From positions 1 through 43,420 of the forward strand of contig DGVT01000120.1 of the NCBI GenBank assembly GCA_002395965.1: 43,420 nt of DNA. The letters run 5' to 3'. Made by a program: the position numbers and the translations under genes. Each line of letters begins with the position of its first letter. The first letter of the stretch is position 1. The DNA comes from Porphyromonadaceae bacterium UBA4277 (GTDB lineage: Bacteria; Bacteroidota; Bacteroidia; Bacteroidales; Muribaculaceae). Below, one piece after another: positions 1-8,330 of this stretch. The notes beneath the pieces are model-generated. The model ran no database searches. It was not told the DNA's origin and saw only the letters and a program-made list of their open reading frames with translations.

Positions 1-367
1 ACATCATGCCCTGGTCGCCGGCACCTTGGTCTTCGGGCTTCTCGCGCACCACGCCGCGGTTGATGTCGGGCGACTGCTCGTGCAAAGCATTGAGCACACC
101 GCACGACGAGCCGTCAAACATCAGCTCGCTGCGGTTATACCCTATGCGGTTAATCACATTGCGGGTGGTGGTCATCAAATCTACGTAGGCCTTGCTGTTG
201 ACCTCGCCGGCAATCACCACCTGGCCTGTGGTCACAAGGGTTTCACAAGCCACCTTCGACTGCGGGTCGTAGGCCAGAAACTGGTCGAGGATTGCATCGC
301 TGATTTGATCGGCCACTTTGTCGGGATGGCCTTCCGATACCGATTCGGATGTAAACAAATAATTCAT
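1..367 (-). CDS. metK: S-adenosylmethionine synthase (methionine adenosyltransferase), N-terminal part, cut by window edge
   Basis: The gene reads leftward from an ATG at 365-367 and runs off the window, leaving about 122 N-terminal residues. MetK makes S-adenosylmethionine from methionine and ATP in the cytoplasm, the methyl donor for the methyltransferases elsewhere in this window. The translation begins MNYLFTSESVSEGHPDKV, with the family's ATP/Mg-binding GHPDK motif at residues 13-17. It continues with CETLVTTGQVVIAGEV and a FDGSSCGVL segment, then the DINRGV and GAGDQG segments, all in the order expected for MetK. The start is fixed by homology and by the near-universal position of GHPDK close to the N-terminus. 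A possible -7 element (TACCTTTG on the minus strand, 511-518) lies upstream, but I see no clear -33 partner. Family assignment is very secure; the C-terminal two thirds are missing only because of the window edge. Confidence 0.97.
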   Translation of the reverse strand, partial: MNYLFTSESVSEGHPDKVADQISDAILDQFLAYDPQSKVACETLVTTGQVVIAGEVNSKAYVDLMTTTRNVINRIGYNRSELMFDGSSCGVLNALHEQSPDINRGVVREKPEDQGAGDQGMM

Positions 368-551
368 TTTTCCATTCTGTTTTGTGTGGAAAAATGCTAA
401 GAGAAAGGATAACACAATGAAGTGATTACCACAGTTTTAGCATTTTTTTAAGTGGTTGCAAGCAGCCAAATCTTTCCACTGAGTTAATAACACGTTTCTA
501 AAAATCGCTGCAAAGGTAGTGATTAATTATGAATTATGAATTATGAATTAA

Positions 552-605
552 GAATTATTTGACGGGACGCTTCGCAATTATGAATTATTTGACGGGACGC
601 TGCGC
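552..605. repeat. Tandem 30-bp repeat (about 1.8 copies) within AATTATGAATT-rich DNA
   Basis: GAATTATTTGACGGGACGC occurs at 552-570 and again at 582-600, a 30-bp period. It is preceded by AT-rich GAATTAT simple repeats at 527-551. The same word in reverse complement (AAATAATTCATAATTC) recurs at 27569-27584 and 28037 onward, so this is part of a dispersed intergenic family. It lies inside the 669-bp gap between metK and the next gene. Confidence 0.7.
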
Positions 606-779
606 TATCAACGCGCAATTTTGCGGCTTGAATTTTTTGTGATGTTGTGGCTTGACATTTTTCATTACAGGATTTATGAAATGCGCATCACCACGGGCGC
701 GCTGTGAGTGTTTCACTTGAAAAATACAATAATGCGATTTAGTAAATATTAACTATTAGGTTAATATTATGTTAAAATT

Positions 780-811
780 ATTGCAATTTGTTGTAATAAT
801 GAGTAATTTTG
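780..811 (+). promoter_or_regulatory. Putative Bacteroidota promoter and long leader for the 1037 gene
   Basis: ATTG (780-783), a 20-nt spacer and TAATTTTG (804-811) match the -33/-7 form of Bacteroidota promoters. This would give a leader of about 220 nt before the ATG at 1037. The leader contains a perfect palindrome (TTGCATTAATGCAA, near 927-940) and a small GTGG/CCAC stem (near 863-878). No known riboswitch is recognised. The rest of 368-1036 holds only AT-rich simple repeats. Confidence 0.45.
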
Positions 812-1036
812 CAAGAAATTGAAAGCAAATATAGTTTGTTTTTAAGAAATAATTAACGAGAGAGTGGCCTTTGCGACCACCTGATGTGCACCGAAACCAA
901 GAGTGTGAAGACAGATTGACAGTCTTGCATTAATGCAAAAACATGAGCGTAGAAGTAAAACAAAACGACTTAAAGTTGCACCATAGTAGCATTTTTCAAA
1001 ATCACTAATAAAATCAATTAAATCACTTATTGCGCA

Positions 1037-2383
1037 ATGAAACGACTTATTTTAGCTCTGGCTGTGGCTGTTATGGCCCTCGGTGCCGCAGCAATGACAA
1101 AGAGTAATCTCAACATCAAGCAGCCGACCGACCTTAAAGTGCTGGCTAACCTTCCGCCCGTGGGTGGAGATCTGCCCGATGCCGACACCTATTCGAAATT
1201 GTCGAAGATGATGAATACCGGGCGCCAGGTTTCGATCAACACCATCAGCGACCTGTATGGCACATGGATGATGAGCTACAGCAACTGGGACGGCGGCACA
1301 GGCTACTCGTCAGAGTACTGCACGCTCACTATCAAGGCCGGACTCACCTCAGGCCAAGTGATAATCAGTGGCTGGTGGCTTGGGCTGGCAAACGACATCA
1401 CCGCCACGGTCAACTGGAGTGCGAAAACCATCACTATTGCCCCGCAACTGCTTATCAACGTTGACGGTTACACCACGGCCAACTTGGTGAACTACGACAA
1501 TCCGTCGGGAGTGATCACAGGCAAAATCTACACCGGTGGCATACAGTTTTTAGGAGTCAAGTGGGGCGTGCAGCTCACCGACGGCACCGGCTACTATGCC
1601 GTGGGCACCAACTCCATGTGCAAGAAGTGCAATGGCAAGATGACCTATAGCTTTGAAGGCACCACCTACACCAACGACGTGCTCATGGGGCAGAATGGCA
1701 CCACAGTGGCCAAGCTGAGCATCTACAACTTCTTTGGGTGTGGAACGATGATGGAAATCGACATGCACAGCGACTCCACATTCCAAATCGAGCCGGTGGT
1801 GCTTTACACCGACGACTCAAGCGACAACTACTACTGCTATGGTACCGACGGTAACTCGCTATGGAAAATCACCGGCACCGGCACTGAATACCGTCTCGAC
1901 TTCGGCACAAAGTGGTCGTTGTGCTCTCCCACGACCAACCAGTGGATGGGCGAAATCAGCAACACCGCCATCTATTACACCGACGGCACACTGTTCAAAT
2001 ACCCGCCGGCAGTGCCCGAAGCCATTGCTCTCAACCTAACCAATGCCGACAATCCAACGCTTGTAATAGGCGAAACGCTGCAGCTCACCGCCACCATAAC
2101 TCCGGCCAATGCCGACCAGAGCGTGACATGGACTTCGAGCGACGAGACCGTGGCTACCGTCGATGCCAACGGACTGGTTACTGCTACAGGTTCCGCAGGA
2201 CAAACCGTCACGATCACTGCCACATCGGTTGCCAACCCCAACCTTTCGGCATCGGTTAAAATCACCATCACCGACGGCACATCGGGTAGCGGTGTATTTG
2301 CCGACCTCAACAACGACGGTGTGGTTGACATCGACGACGTGAACATCGTTATCAGCGTCATCCTTGGTAAATACCAGCAATGA
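1037..2383 (+). CDS. Secreted protein with Ig-like (BIG2) domain and C-terminal dockerin-like repeat
   Basis: A 448-residue secreted protein of unknown function. Residues 1-20 form a signal peptide (KR followed by LILALAVAVMALGAAA). The central part, about 30-325, is Gly/Thr/Tyr-rich and beta-strand-like, with a CXXC pair (MCKKC). I do not recognise its family. Residues about 330-415 form a bacterial Ig-like domain of the BIG2 type, with the hallmark VTWTSSDETVATVDANG. The last 25 residues contain one dockerin-type EF-hand half, DLNNDGVVDIDDVN, followed by a hydrophobic helix. Cohesin partners are not visible here, so the dockerin-like end may serve as a surface or adhesion module rather than a cellulosome part. 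The next gene follows after 57 bp and may share the transcript. Location outside the inner membrane is well supported; function is unknown. Confidence 0.85.
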   Translation: MKRLILALAVAVMALGAAAMTKSNLNIKQPTDLKVLANLPPVGGDLPDADTYSKLSKMMNTGRQVSINTISDLYGTWMMSYSNWDGGTGYSSEYCTLTIKAGLTSGQVIISGWWLGLANDITATVNWSAKTITIAPQLLINVDGYTTANLVNYDNPSGVITGKIYTGGIQFLGVKWGVQLTDGTGYYAVGTNSMCKKCNGKMTYSFEGTTYTNDVLMGQNGTTVAKLSIYNFFGCGTMMEIDMHSDSTFQIEPVVLYTDDSSDNYYCYGTDGNSLWKITGTGTEYRLDFGTKWSLCSPTTNQWMGEISNTAIYYTDGTLFKYPPAVPEAIALNLTNADNPTLVIGETLQLTATITPANADQSVTWTSSDETVATVDANGLVTATGSAGQTVTITATSVANPNLSASVKITITDGTSGSGVFADLNNDGVVDIDDVNIVISVILGKYQQ

Positions 2384-2440
2384 AAAAGCGGCAAACCATG
2401 ATTTGATAAAATATTAACTAATAATAAATTACACAACACT

Positions 2441-3247
2441 ATGAAAAAGAACTACTTCATTATTCTGGCTGCACTCACGGCTCTCTCGGCCGGGGCAGTT
2501 GAAAAGCAGACCTACAGTGAATTGCCCGACTATTTTCCGCAGGCTTTCACTATGGACATGACACGCAATGACTATCGCGGCACCGATGACAGCGGTGATC
2601 CCGTATTGGTAAACAATGACTTGGTGACCGTGGAATGGAATCCCACTTTCACCAATGGCTCGGCATGCTATGGCAAGCTCACCATCACCAATTTCTATGA
2701 CAATGAATGTGTGCAGAACCCTGCTACAATTGAGTTCACCAACGAGGATAACCTGAACTTCCAGGTGAGTGAAGACGGCAAGCAGATCGCATTCAGCTTC
2801 ACGGGCTTCTTCTTCGCCATGGCCAAGACCGAGGAGCCGTATGCTTCGGCCTTTGGCAAGACGAGCCAGTATGCCTTGCTGGCAGCGGCTCGCAACACCA
2901 ACAATAACCGCGCCACCCGCTACTGGATGGATGGCGAGTATCTTGCCTATGTGTATAACGGCGGCAGCGCACTGGACTGCGTGCTCGACCTCGATGCAAA
3001 GACCATCACAATCGATCATCCTTGGGGAGCTTTCATGACGAGCACGCGTTATGGTAGTGCACCGTCGTATGTGATTGAATATTTCGAAAAATCAATCTTT
3101 GAGGAGGCCAACTCCACGGGCATCAGCACAGTGAGTGCTCCGGCACCAGTCGCCGACGATGCCTACTACACCATCAGCGGCCAGCGCGTGCTGAACCCGG
3201 CTCCGGGATTCTACATCCACAATGGCAAGAAAGTGATTGTCAAGTAA
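2441..3247 (+). CDS. Secreted protein with GFYIxNGKK-type C-terminal tail; paralogue of the next gene's N-terminal region
   Basis: A 268-residue secreted protein without a recognised catalytic family. Residues 1-19 are a signal peptide (MKKNYFIILAALTALSAGA). Residues about 20-225 form one domain whose landmarks (QTYS, NDYRGTD, VEWNP, DNLNF, HPWGAF, VIEYFEKS) recur in order in the N-terminal 220 residues of the downstream protein at 3346. The two are therefore paralogues. The C-terminus carries the short tail YYTISGQRV followed by PGFYIHNGKKVIVK. Such tails are common at the ends of secreted Prevotella and Muribaculaceae proteins and are thought to act in surface sorting or anchoring. It is followed by an intrinsic terminator at 3275-3316, so it probably ends the transcript that begins upstream of 1037. 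Confidence 0.85.
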   Translation: MKKNYFIILAALTALSAGAVEKQTYSELPDYFPQAFTMDMTRNDYRGTDDSGDPVLVNNDLVTVEWNPTFTNGSACYGKLTITNFYDNECVQNPATIEFTNEDNLNFQVSEDGKQIAFSFTGFFFAMAKTEEPYASAFGKTSQYALLAAARNTNNNRATRYWMDGEYLAYVYNGGSALDCVLDLDAKTITIDHPWGAFMTSTRYGSAPSYVIEYFEKSIFEEANSTGISTVSAPAPVADDAYYTISGQRVLNPAPGFYIHNGKKVIVK

Positions 3248-3274
3248 TCGCACCGCAACGTCACTGCTAACAGT

Positions 3275-3316
3275 GTGTGCGGCTACCGCTACCGGGCTTG
3301 CCGCACACGCATTTTT
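3275..3316 (+). terminator. Intrinsic terminator after the 2441 gene
   Basis: A 9-bp stem, GTGTGCGGC (3275-3283) pairing with GCCGCACAC (3300-3308), is followed by GCATTTTT. It separates the 2441 gene from the paralogue starting at 3346. Confidence 0.8.
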
Positions 3317-3345
3317 GAACCTAAGGACTCATTTAGACTGACAAA

Positions 3346-5325
3346 ATGATGAAAAAACTAATTTACTCATTGCTTCTTTCATCGATACCGCTTGCTTCAA
3401 TGGCGGTAACTCAGCAAACTTACTCTGATCCAAGCTTGTTGCCGGAGGCATTTGAGTGGGATGCCTTGAGATATGACTATCGCGGAACGGATGAAAATGG
3501 AGTTCCGCAATTGGTTAATACCCAAAATGTTCACATTGTATGGAACCCAAACGTTTCTAAAACAGCACGAGGAAGAACATCTTATGGCGCCTTGACAATA
3601 GAGCATTTTTATACAAGTCAATATTTGATAAATAACGATTTCAGTTTAGTATTCAACAACTTTGACAACCTAAATTTTGTGTGGAATGAAGAAGCTGGTA
3701 CAATTACAGCAAGTTTCAAGTACGCCTATATTTCGCTAACGCAAAGTACGGTTAATGCATATAATAAATTATGGAAACACGCATGTATAGCTTCAGCTAA
3801 AAAAGGGCAGAACAACTATTGGTATGATAATGGTACTAGTGAATATACTTACGATGCTGAATCGGAAAGAAATATTGTTATTGATATAAATAATAAAACC
3901 ATCTCATTAATTGATGCGCCATGGGGTGCATTTGTCCGCTATCAAAATGGAGGAGGTTCATCTAAAGTTCTTGAGTATTATGAAAGATCTACTTTTGATG
4001 TCGTAGTAACTAACTTGGTGGACATTATTCGTGACAAGGAGGAGGGCGACGAGGTGACCGTGGCCGACGATCTGCTTTGCGTGACGTTCCTGCCGCAATA
4101 CTCCTACGACAACGAGGGCAACAAGACCCTGTTGCGCAACGTGCTTGTGTGTAAGGACCTCGGCAAGTATGCCAACCCCGATGTGAACACCGCCGGCGCA
4201 TTCGACTATATGGACGTGACCGGAGTTTTCAAGGGCGAGTATGATCAGAGCAACTGGGTGGTACTCACCAGCGATGAGTTTACATCAACATCCATTCCCG
4301 GCACCTATATCAACCACATCATCAAGGGCGGAACGATTAAGGGCACCTTCACCGACAAGCGTAATCCCACCATTGCGCTGAGCCAGCTGCCCACGGCGGC
4401 CGCGGTGCAGACCTACACGCCTAACACCTATGTCGTGCCCAGCTTCAACGACGACTATGCTGCCGAGGGCAGTGAGGTGTTCTTCGTAAGGCCCAAACCG
4501 CAGGAATACTGCCAGGTGATGTGGGCAAACTATGATGCCGGCACCGATGCCTTCTATGTGCCCACTGCCGACGACGGCACCAATGTGCACAACCTGAGTG
4601 GAGGCTTTGCCTGGGAAAAGACTTATCTGAACATGGGCACACCGGCCGGAAACACCGTTTACACCTTCTATGCTATGGTGAATAAGGTGGCACCGGCCAG
4701 CGAGAGCTACTGCGTGTGGATGCATGCACTGAACTGGGAGTCGAATCTGGTTGAAGACCAATACAACTATGTCTATGCCATGATGGGCGGCAAGGAAATA
4801 TTTGGCAGCTGGCCCGGCAAGAGGCTGTCGCTAATGCGCAAGGCTTACGACAGTGCCGGCAATGCCGCCAACTGGTATTACATCAACCTCGGCACCAAGA
4901 AGCAAGAAGGCGACCTGATTATCTTCAGTCGCAATGGTGGCAACCAGAGTGCAAACATCACCAATTTCCAGCTTGGCAACAACTTCTATAACTACTGGAT
5001 GGATGGCGACGGCGACCGCTATGAAACGCTCACAGGGTTCTCGCCCACAGCCCCGGCGGCGGCAGGTGCTCCGCGGCGTGTTGCCACGGCCGAGCCCGAC
5101 CTGAGCGGTGGCATCAGCGAGTCGTATGTGGTGATGCCGCTCTCGCTCGACTCGTCGAGTGTGTTGACCGGAATCAGCACCATGCGCCATGACGCTGAGC
5201 CCGTGCAGACGCTCTACTACAGTCCCACAGGCCTGGTGAGCAGCAGTGCTTTCGGCGGCATCAATATTGTGGTCACACGTTACACCGACGGCACCACACA
5301 GGCACGCAAGGTCGTAATACCGTAG
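3346..5325 (+). CDS. Mosaic secreted protein with starch-binding-like (CBM26-type) module and GINIV-type C-terminal tail
   Basis: A 659-residue secreted protein. ATG codons at 3346 and 3349 are both possible; the signal peptide is KKLIYSLLLSSIPLASMA. Residues about 20-222 are paralogous to the protein encoded at 2441. Residues about 225-370 look like an OB-fold-type beta domain. Residues about 470-560 resemble a family-26 starch-binding module: VYAMMG, then WPGKRL, WYYINL and a NGGNQSANI loop, which match the usual WPG and NGG-Q signature. The C-terminus is a tail of the form YYSPTGLVSSSAF, GINIVV, DGTT..K. The first 670 bp are strikingly AT-rich and the rest GC-rich, with an abrupt change near 4015. 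This implies the N-terminal domain came from a different source. A starch or glucan-binding surface role is an inference from the module only. Confidence 0.82.
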   Translation: MMKKLIYSLLLSSIPLASMAVTQQTYSDPSLLPEAFEWDALRYDYRGTDENGVPQLVNTQNVHIVWNPNVSKTARGRTSYGALTIEHFYTSQYLINNDFSLVFNNFDNLNFVWNEEAGTITASFKYAYISLTQSTVNAYNKLWKHACIASAKKGQNNYWYDNGTSEYTYDAESERNIVIDINNKTISLIDAPWGAFVRYQNGGGSSKVLEYYERSTFDVVVTNLVDIIRDKEEGDEVTVADDLLCVTFLPQYSYDNEGNKTLLRNVLVCKDLGKYANPDVNTAGAFDYMDVTGVFKGEYDQSNWVVLTSDEFTSTSIPGTYINHIIKGGTIKGTFTDKRNPTIALSQLPTAAAVQTYTPNTYVVPSFNDDYAAEGSEVFFVRPKPQEYCQVMWANYDAGTDAFYVPTADDGTNVHNLSGGFAWEKTYLNMGTPAGNTVYTFYAMVNKVAPASESYCVWMHALNWESNLVEDQYNYVYAMMGGKEIFGSWPGKRLSLMRKAYDSAGNAANWYYINLGTKKQEGDLIIFSRNGGNQSANITNFQLGNNFYNYWMDGDGDRYETLTGFSPTAPAAAGAPRRVATAEPDLSGGISESYVVMPLSLDSSSVLTGISTMRHDAEPVQTLYYSPTGLVSSSAFGGINIVVTRYTDGTTQARKVVIP

Positions 5326-5351
5326 CAGTGCCCCATATCGCTTATCATTCA

Positions 5352-5390
5352 CATCCTGCCTGCCAACCGTGCAGGCAGGATGTCGTTTTT
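5352..5390 (+). terminator. Strong intrinsic terminator after the 3346 gene
   Basis: A 12-bp perfect stem (CATCCTGCCTGC with GCAGGCAGGATG, 5352-5382) has a 7-nt loop and is followed by TCGTTTTT. It lies 26 bp after the stop codon. Confidence 0.93.
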
Positions 5391-5401
5391 CTCGTGAATG
5401 A

Positions 5402-5452
5402 CATATTATGACCGTAAAAAGTTGCATATTATGACAAAACGTGATAACTTTG
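5402..5452 (+). promoter_or_regulatory. Promoter of the Sel1-repeat gene with repeated operator-like words
   Basis: GTTG (5421-5424), a 20-nt spacer and TAACTTTG (5445-5452) form a good Bacteroidota promoter. CATATTATGAC occurs twice, at 5402-5412 and 5425-5435 (23 bp apart), with ACCGTAA at 5411-5417. The same words, ACCGTAA and TTTGCATATTA, occur in the promoter of the S24 repressor gene at 10333-10378. This suggests a common DNA-binding regulator. Confidence 0.65.
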
Positions 5453-5478
5453 CGAAAATCATTTATAACTAAACAACG

Positions 5479-6045
5479 ATGAGACACTTAGTATTTGTAA
5501 TATTGATGACTATCGCACTATGCGCAGGGGCGCAGAGTGCCGACAAACTCTATGAACAAGGCAAGAAACTCTATGACGCCAAGAAATATACCGAGGCCAT
5601 AGTCAAACTCAAACCCGCAGCCGAGAAAGGGCACAAGAAGGCACAGTACCGTCTGGGACGCTGCTACGACAAGGGTAATGGCGTGGCCGAGAACGACAAG
5701 CAAGCGTTCTACTGGTATCTCAAGGCAGCCGCACAAGGTCATGCCAAGGCTCAGTATCAAGTGGGCAAGTGCTACAAGAATGGTGAGGGAGTGGAGAAAA
5801 ACATCACTAAAGCTGTGGAATATTTCACCCTGGCCGCTAAGCAGGACAATGCCGATGCGCAGTTGGCTTTGGGCAAGTGCTTCCTCAAAGGAAAAGGAGT
5901 GACTGCCGATAAGGCACGGGCCAAGGCTCTGATAAAGAGGGCCGTTAAAAACGAGAAAGACGGAGATCAAATCAAGAAGAAACTGCGTGAAGATGCAGCT
6001 GCCGGCGACGAAGATGCCAAGGCCATCCTTGCACTGATAAAGTAG
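5479..6045 (+). CDS. Secreted Sel1-like repeat protein
   Basis: A 188-residue protein with a signal peptide (MRHLVFVILMTIALCAGAQS). After a short helix pair it has three Sel1-like repeats of about 36 residues, starting near residues 52, 88 and 124. The repeat signature is AQYRLGRCYDKGNGV, AQYQVGKCYKNGEGV, AQLALGKCFLKGKGV. Sel1 repeats are alpha-alpha hairpin solenoids that bind proteins and act as adaptors; the partner is unknown. The gene stands alone, between a strong terminator and an AT-rich gene. Its promoter shares operator words with the S24 repressor at 10429, so stress-dependent control is possible (inference). Confidence 0.88.
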   Translation: MRHLVFVILMTIALCAGAQSADKLYEQGKKLYDAKKYTEAIVKLKPAAEKGHKKAQYRLGRCYDKGNGVAENDKQAFYWYLKAAAQGHAKAQYQVGKCYKNGEGVEKNITKAVEYFTLAAKQDNADAQLALGKCFLKGKGVTADKARAKALIKRAVKNEKDGDQIKKKLREDAAAGDEDAKAILALIK

Positions 6046-6166
6046 CGCCATTCGCTATATCGACAACACCTGCAACTGTAGTAATAGAGCCCAAAGAACC
6101 ATTCCCGGCAATCATTAATAGCTATTAAAAATAGGAAGAGTATAGCATTAAAAAATATAAACTTCG

Positions 6167-8233
6167 ATGAAACGTATAATTATTGTAAACTCCGCAAGTG
6201 ACTTCACTATAGTAGATGGCCTTGTACAACAAGCCACTTACATTATTCAAAAAGAAATAGATCTTATACATGATCTCCACTTCGGCACCGGATGTGAACT
6301 TATTTTTCAAGGTGGAAAACTCAGTGGAATGCAGATGAGCCGATATGAGGAAAGCAATAATGGGGATCGTGATTCACTTAACACTCATGTTGTATTGACA
6401 GGAGATTATACTGTCCTTATTGCACCTATGAGCTGTATTGTAAATGGTTTTATAGATTTTGCCGGAACATGGAAAGTTGAAGAAGCATATCCTGAATGGT
6501 TTGAAAGTAATACAAATGATGCAACACGAATAAACAAGGCACTTCACCTTCTCAAAGATGTAGCCGGTGTCTTGCGACTGACAGGAACATATACCATCAA
6601 TTCGCCCATAATAGTTCCCCCACATGTAAATATAATTGGTACCAGCCCAACATTCAGCAAGATAATGTTGCAGAATAAAGACGGTGTAGATGCCAACAAC
6701 TATGACATCTTTGATGTTGATGATGATCGCTGGATTTCTGAGCGTCAAATAACTACAGTTATAAATAATGTAACTCACACACTTGTAAAGAAAGTTCGCG
6801 CGGCAATTTATTTTCAGTCGTATAGAAATGCTGATGGAATAAACTCGGGCTGTGGAGCTAAGAATCTAAAAGTATATATGAATGGTTGTGCCTGCCATGC
6901 GTTTTACATTGAGCGGGCATACGACAAGACTATGTGGGAGAATATTGAAGTTGTTGAAGTACATCATTCATTCAATGCATTCCGTTTTACAGTACCCTAT
7001 GAATTTCAAGATTCAGACACACAAAGTTTCGATACTTTTGAATTAGTTGATGGTAGTACAGTACCATTGAGTGAATTAGACCTTTGGAATTCCAAAGAAT
7101 TGAGTCGTTGCGGACAAACATTGCTCGTGGCAAACTGCTGGGGGCTTCAAAATCCATATCAAACAAAACCACACTTCCTAACAAGCCCAGTACCGCCTAC
7201 AGGAAAGGTTATTGCTCCAACTTACTATTTCTACAATCAACAGGAAATTAATGTAATTGGTTGCAAATCTGGAGCAAACCAAACTAATACTTACAGGATT
7301 GATGCCAATACCATGAGAAACGTATATCAATATGGTGGAATGTGTATGCATTTCGAAGGATGTCGTGGCGTGAACATCAATGGTTGTTCAGTTGGTGGAG
7401 CAAATGTAGGTATTGCCATTACTTCACGCCGCCGAAATTCAGAGGGATTCACGATTTCCGGTCTAACTTCAGAGGGTATCGTTCACCTTGACCTCATGGT
7501 AAAGGGTGAAAAGTATGAATCTGTAAATTCTCAAGGAAACACAGTTCTTAATGCGTTGCATGTAGTGAGAAAATTATATGTGACCCCCATAAGGCATGAA
7601 GATTCAGCAGGTAATATCTATTTGGAAGAGTGTTACATGAGCGATATAAACGCACTAGTCAATGGACAAGATATATATGTAATGCCAAGAGACTATATGT
7701 TAAACGTTTACTCCACTAGGGCGGTTACCTATGTTAATCCAGTAATGAATTTCAATCCTGCCATTCAGATAATAACAGGAGAGAGGGGACACATGGTACC
7801 TGGCTCATCGAATGTGATATATTCAAATGCGAACCTTAAAATTGGTATGAGGTTTTTAGAGCGAATTACCATCTCAGGTCGTAACGACAGCAATGGAATG
7901 GTAATTGAAGACAATAGTGGGTCAGGGATACAAACCGACAGCATGGCAATGCAGGTGCATAATAGAACCGGCATAATTTCACTCCATGACACCAACAAGG
8001 TAAAAATGAGTTCAAACAGTACATTATTCACCAACACACAAGAGCTAAAACTTTTAGAAAACGAATCTTCAAATCCTATTCTTATTGTCAATAAGCCTGC
8101 TCAGAATGAAAACACGTGTTTAACCATTCTTGTTAAGGATGCTCATGGTAATGAACTAAATCTTCCTGTAAAGATAGGCAGTGCCGATGCCAATGGCAAA
8201 TGTCAGCTATATATACAATTACCTAATGGTTAA
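6167..8233 (+). CDS. Beta-helix protein resembling phage tail spikes (pectate-lyase-like fold), AT-rich
   Basis: A 688-residue protein with no evident signal peptide. The N-terminal segment (SDFTIVDGLVQQATYII, then CELIFQGGKLSG) resembles the start of beta-helix appendage proteins of Bacteroides phages and prophages, which typically have an ENCTLxFxGGxLSNGT-like turn. Around residues 110-165 the order TRINKALHLL, GVLRLTGTYTINSPI, VPPHVNIIGTS is the entry to a pectate-lyase-type right-handed beta-helix. Further rungs (NINGCSVGGANVGIAI, GFTISGLTSEGI) follow to about residue 480. The base composition is far more AT-rich than its neighbours. No catalytic residues could be assigned. It may be a relic of a prophage or an acquired surface protein; there are no other phage genes beside it. 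Family assignment is moderate, origin inferred. Confidence 0.65.
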   Translation: MKRIIIVNSASDFTIVDGLVQQATYIIQKEIDLIHDLHFGTGCELIFQGGKLSGMQMSRYEESNNGDRDSLNTHVVLTGDYTVLIAPMSCIVNGFIDFAGTWKVEEAYPEWFESNTNDATRINKALHLLKDVAGVLRLTGTYTINSPIIVPPHVNIIGTSPTFSKIMLQNKDGVDANNYDIFDVDDDRWISERQITTVINNVTHTLVKKVRAAIYFQSYRNADGINSGCGAKNLKVYMNGCACHAFYIERAYDKTMWENIEVVEVHHSFNAFRFTVPYEFQDSDTQSFDTFELVDGSTVPLSELDLWNSKELSRCGQTLLVANCWGLQNPYQTKPHFLTSPVPPTGKVIAPTYYFYNQQEINVIGCKSGANQTNTYRIDANTMRNVYQYGGMCMHFEGCRGVNINGCSVGGANVGIAITSRRRNSEGFTISGLTSEGIVHLDLMVKGEKYESVNSQGNTVLNALHVVRKLYVTPIRHEDSAGNIYLEECYMSDINALVNGQDIYVMPRDYMLNVYSTRAVTYVNPVMNFNPAIQIITGERGHMVPGSSNVIYSNANLKIGMRFLERITISGRNDSNGMVIEDNSGSGIQTDSMAMQVHNRTGIISLHDTNKVKMSSNSTLFTNTQELKLLENESSNPILIVNKPAQNENTCLTILVKDAHGNELNLPVKIGSADANGKCQLYIQLPNG

Positions 8234-8330
8234 GAAAAAATAAATTCAATTCAATAATGGCCTTAATTGTTTTGGGGTTTAAAACTAATTATGTTTTTTG
8301 TGTGTAATAATAATTTAGTTTGATTTAGTT

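Noticed and set aside
26..400. Plus-strand open frame of 124 codons over the window start
   Set aside because: It is the antisense shadow of metK, whose minus-strand translation has clear MetK motifs.
6167..8233. Pectate lyase as an enzyme call
   Set aside because: The fold entry is recognisable but no catalytic residues could be assigned, there is no signal peptide, and the N-terminus looks like phage appendage proteins.
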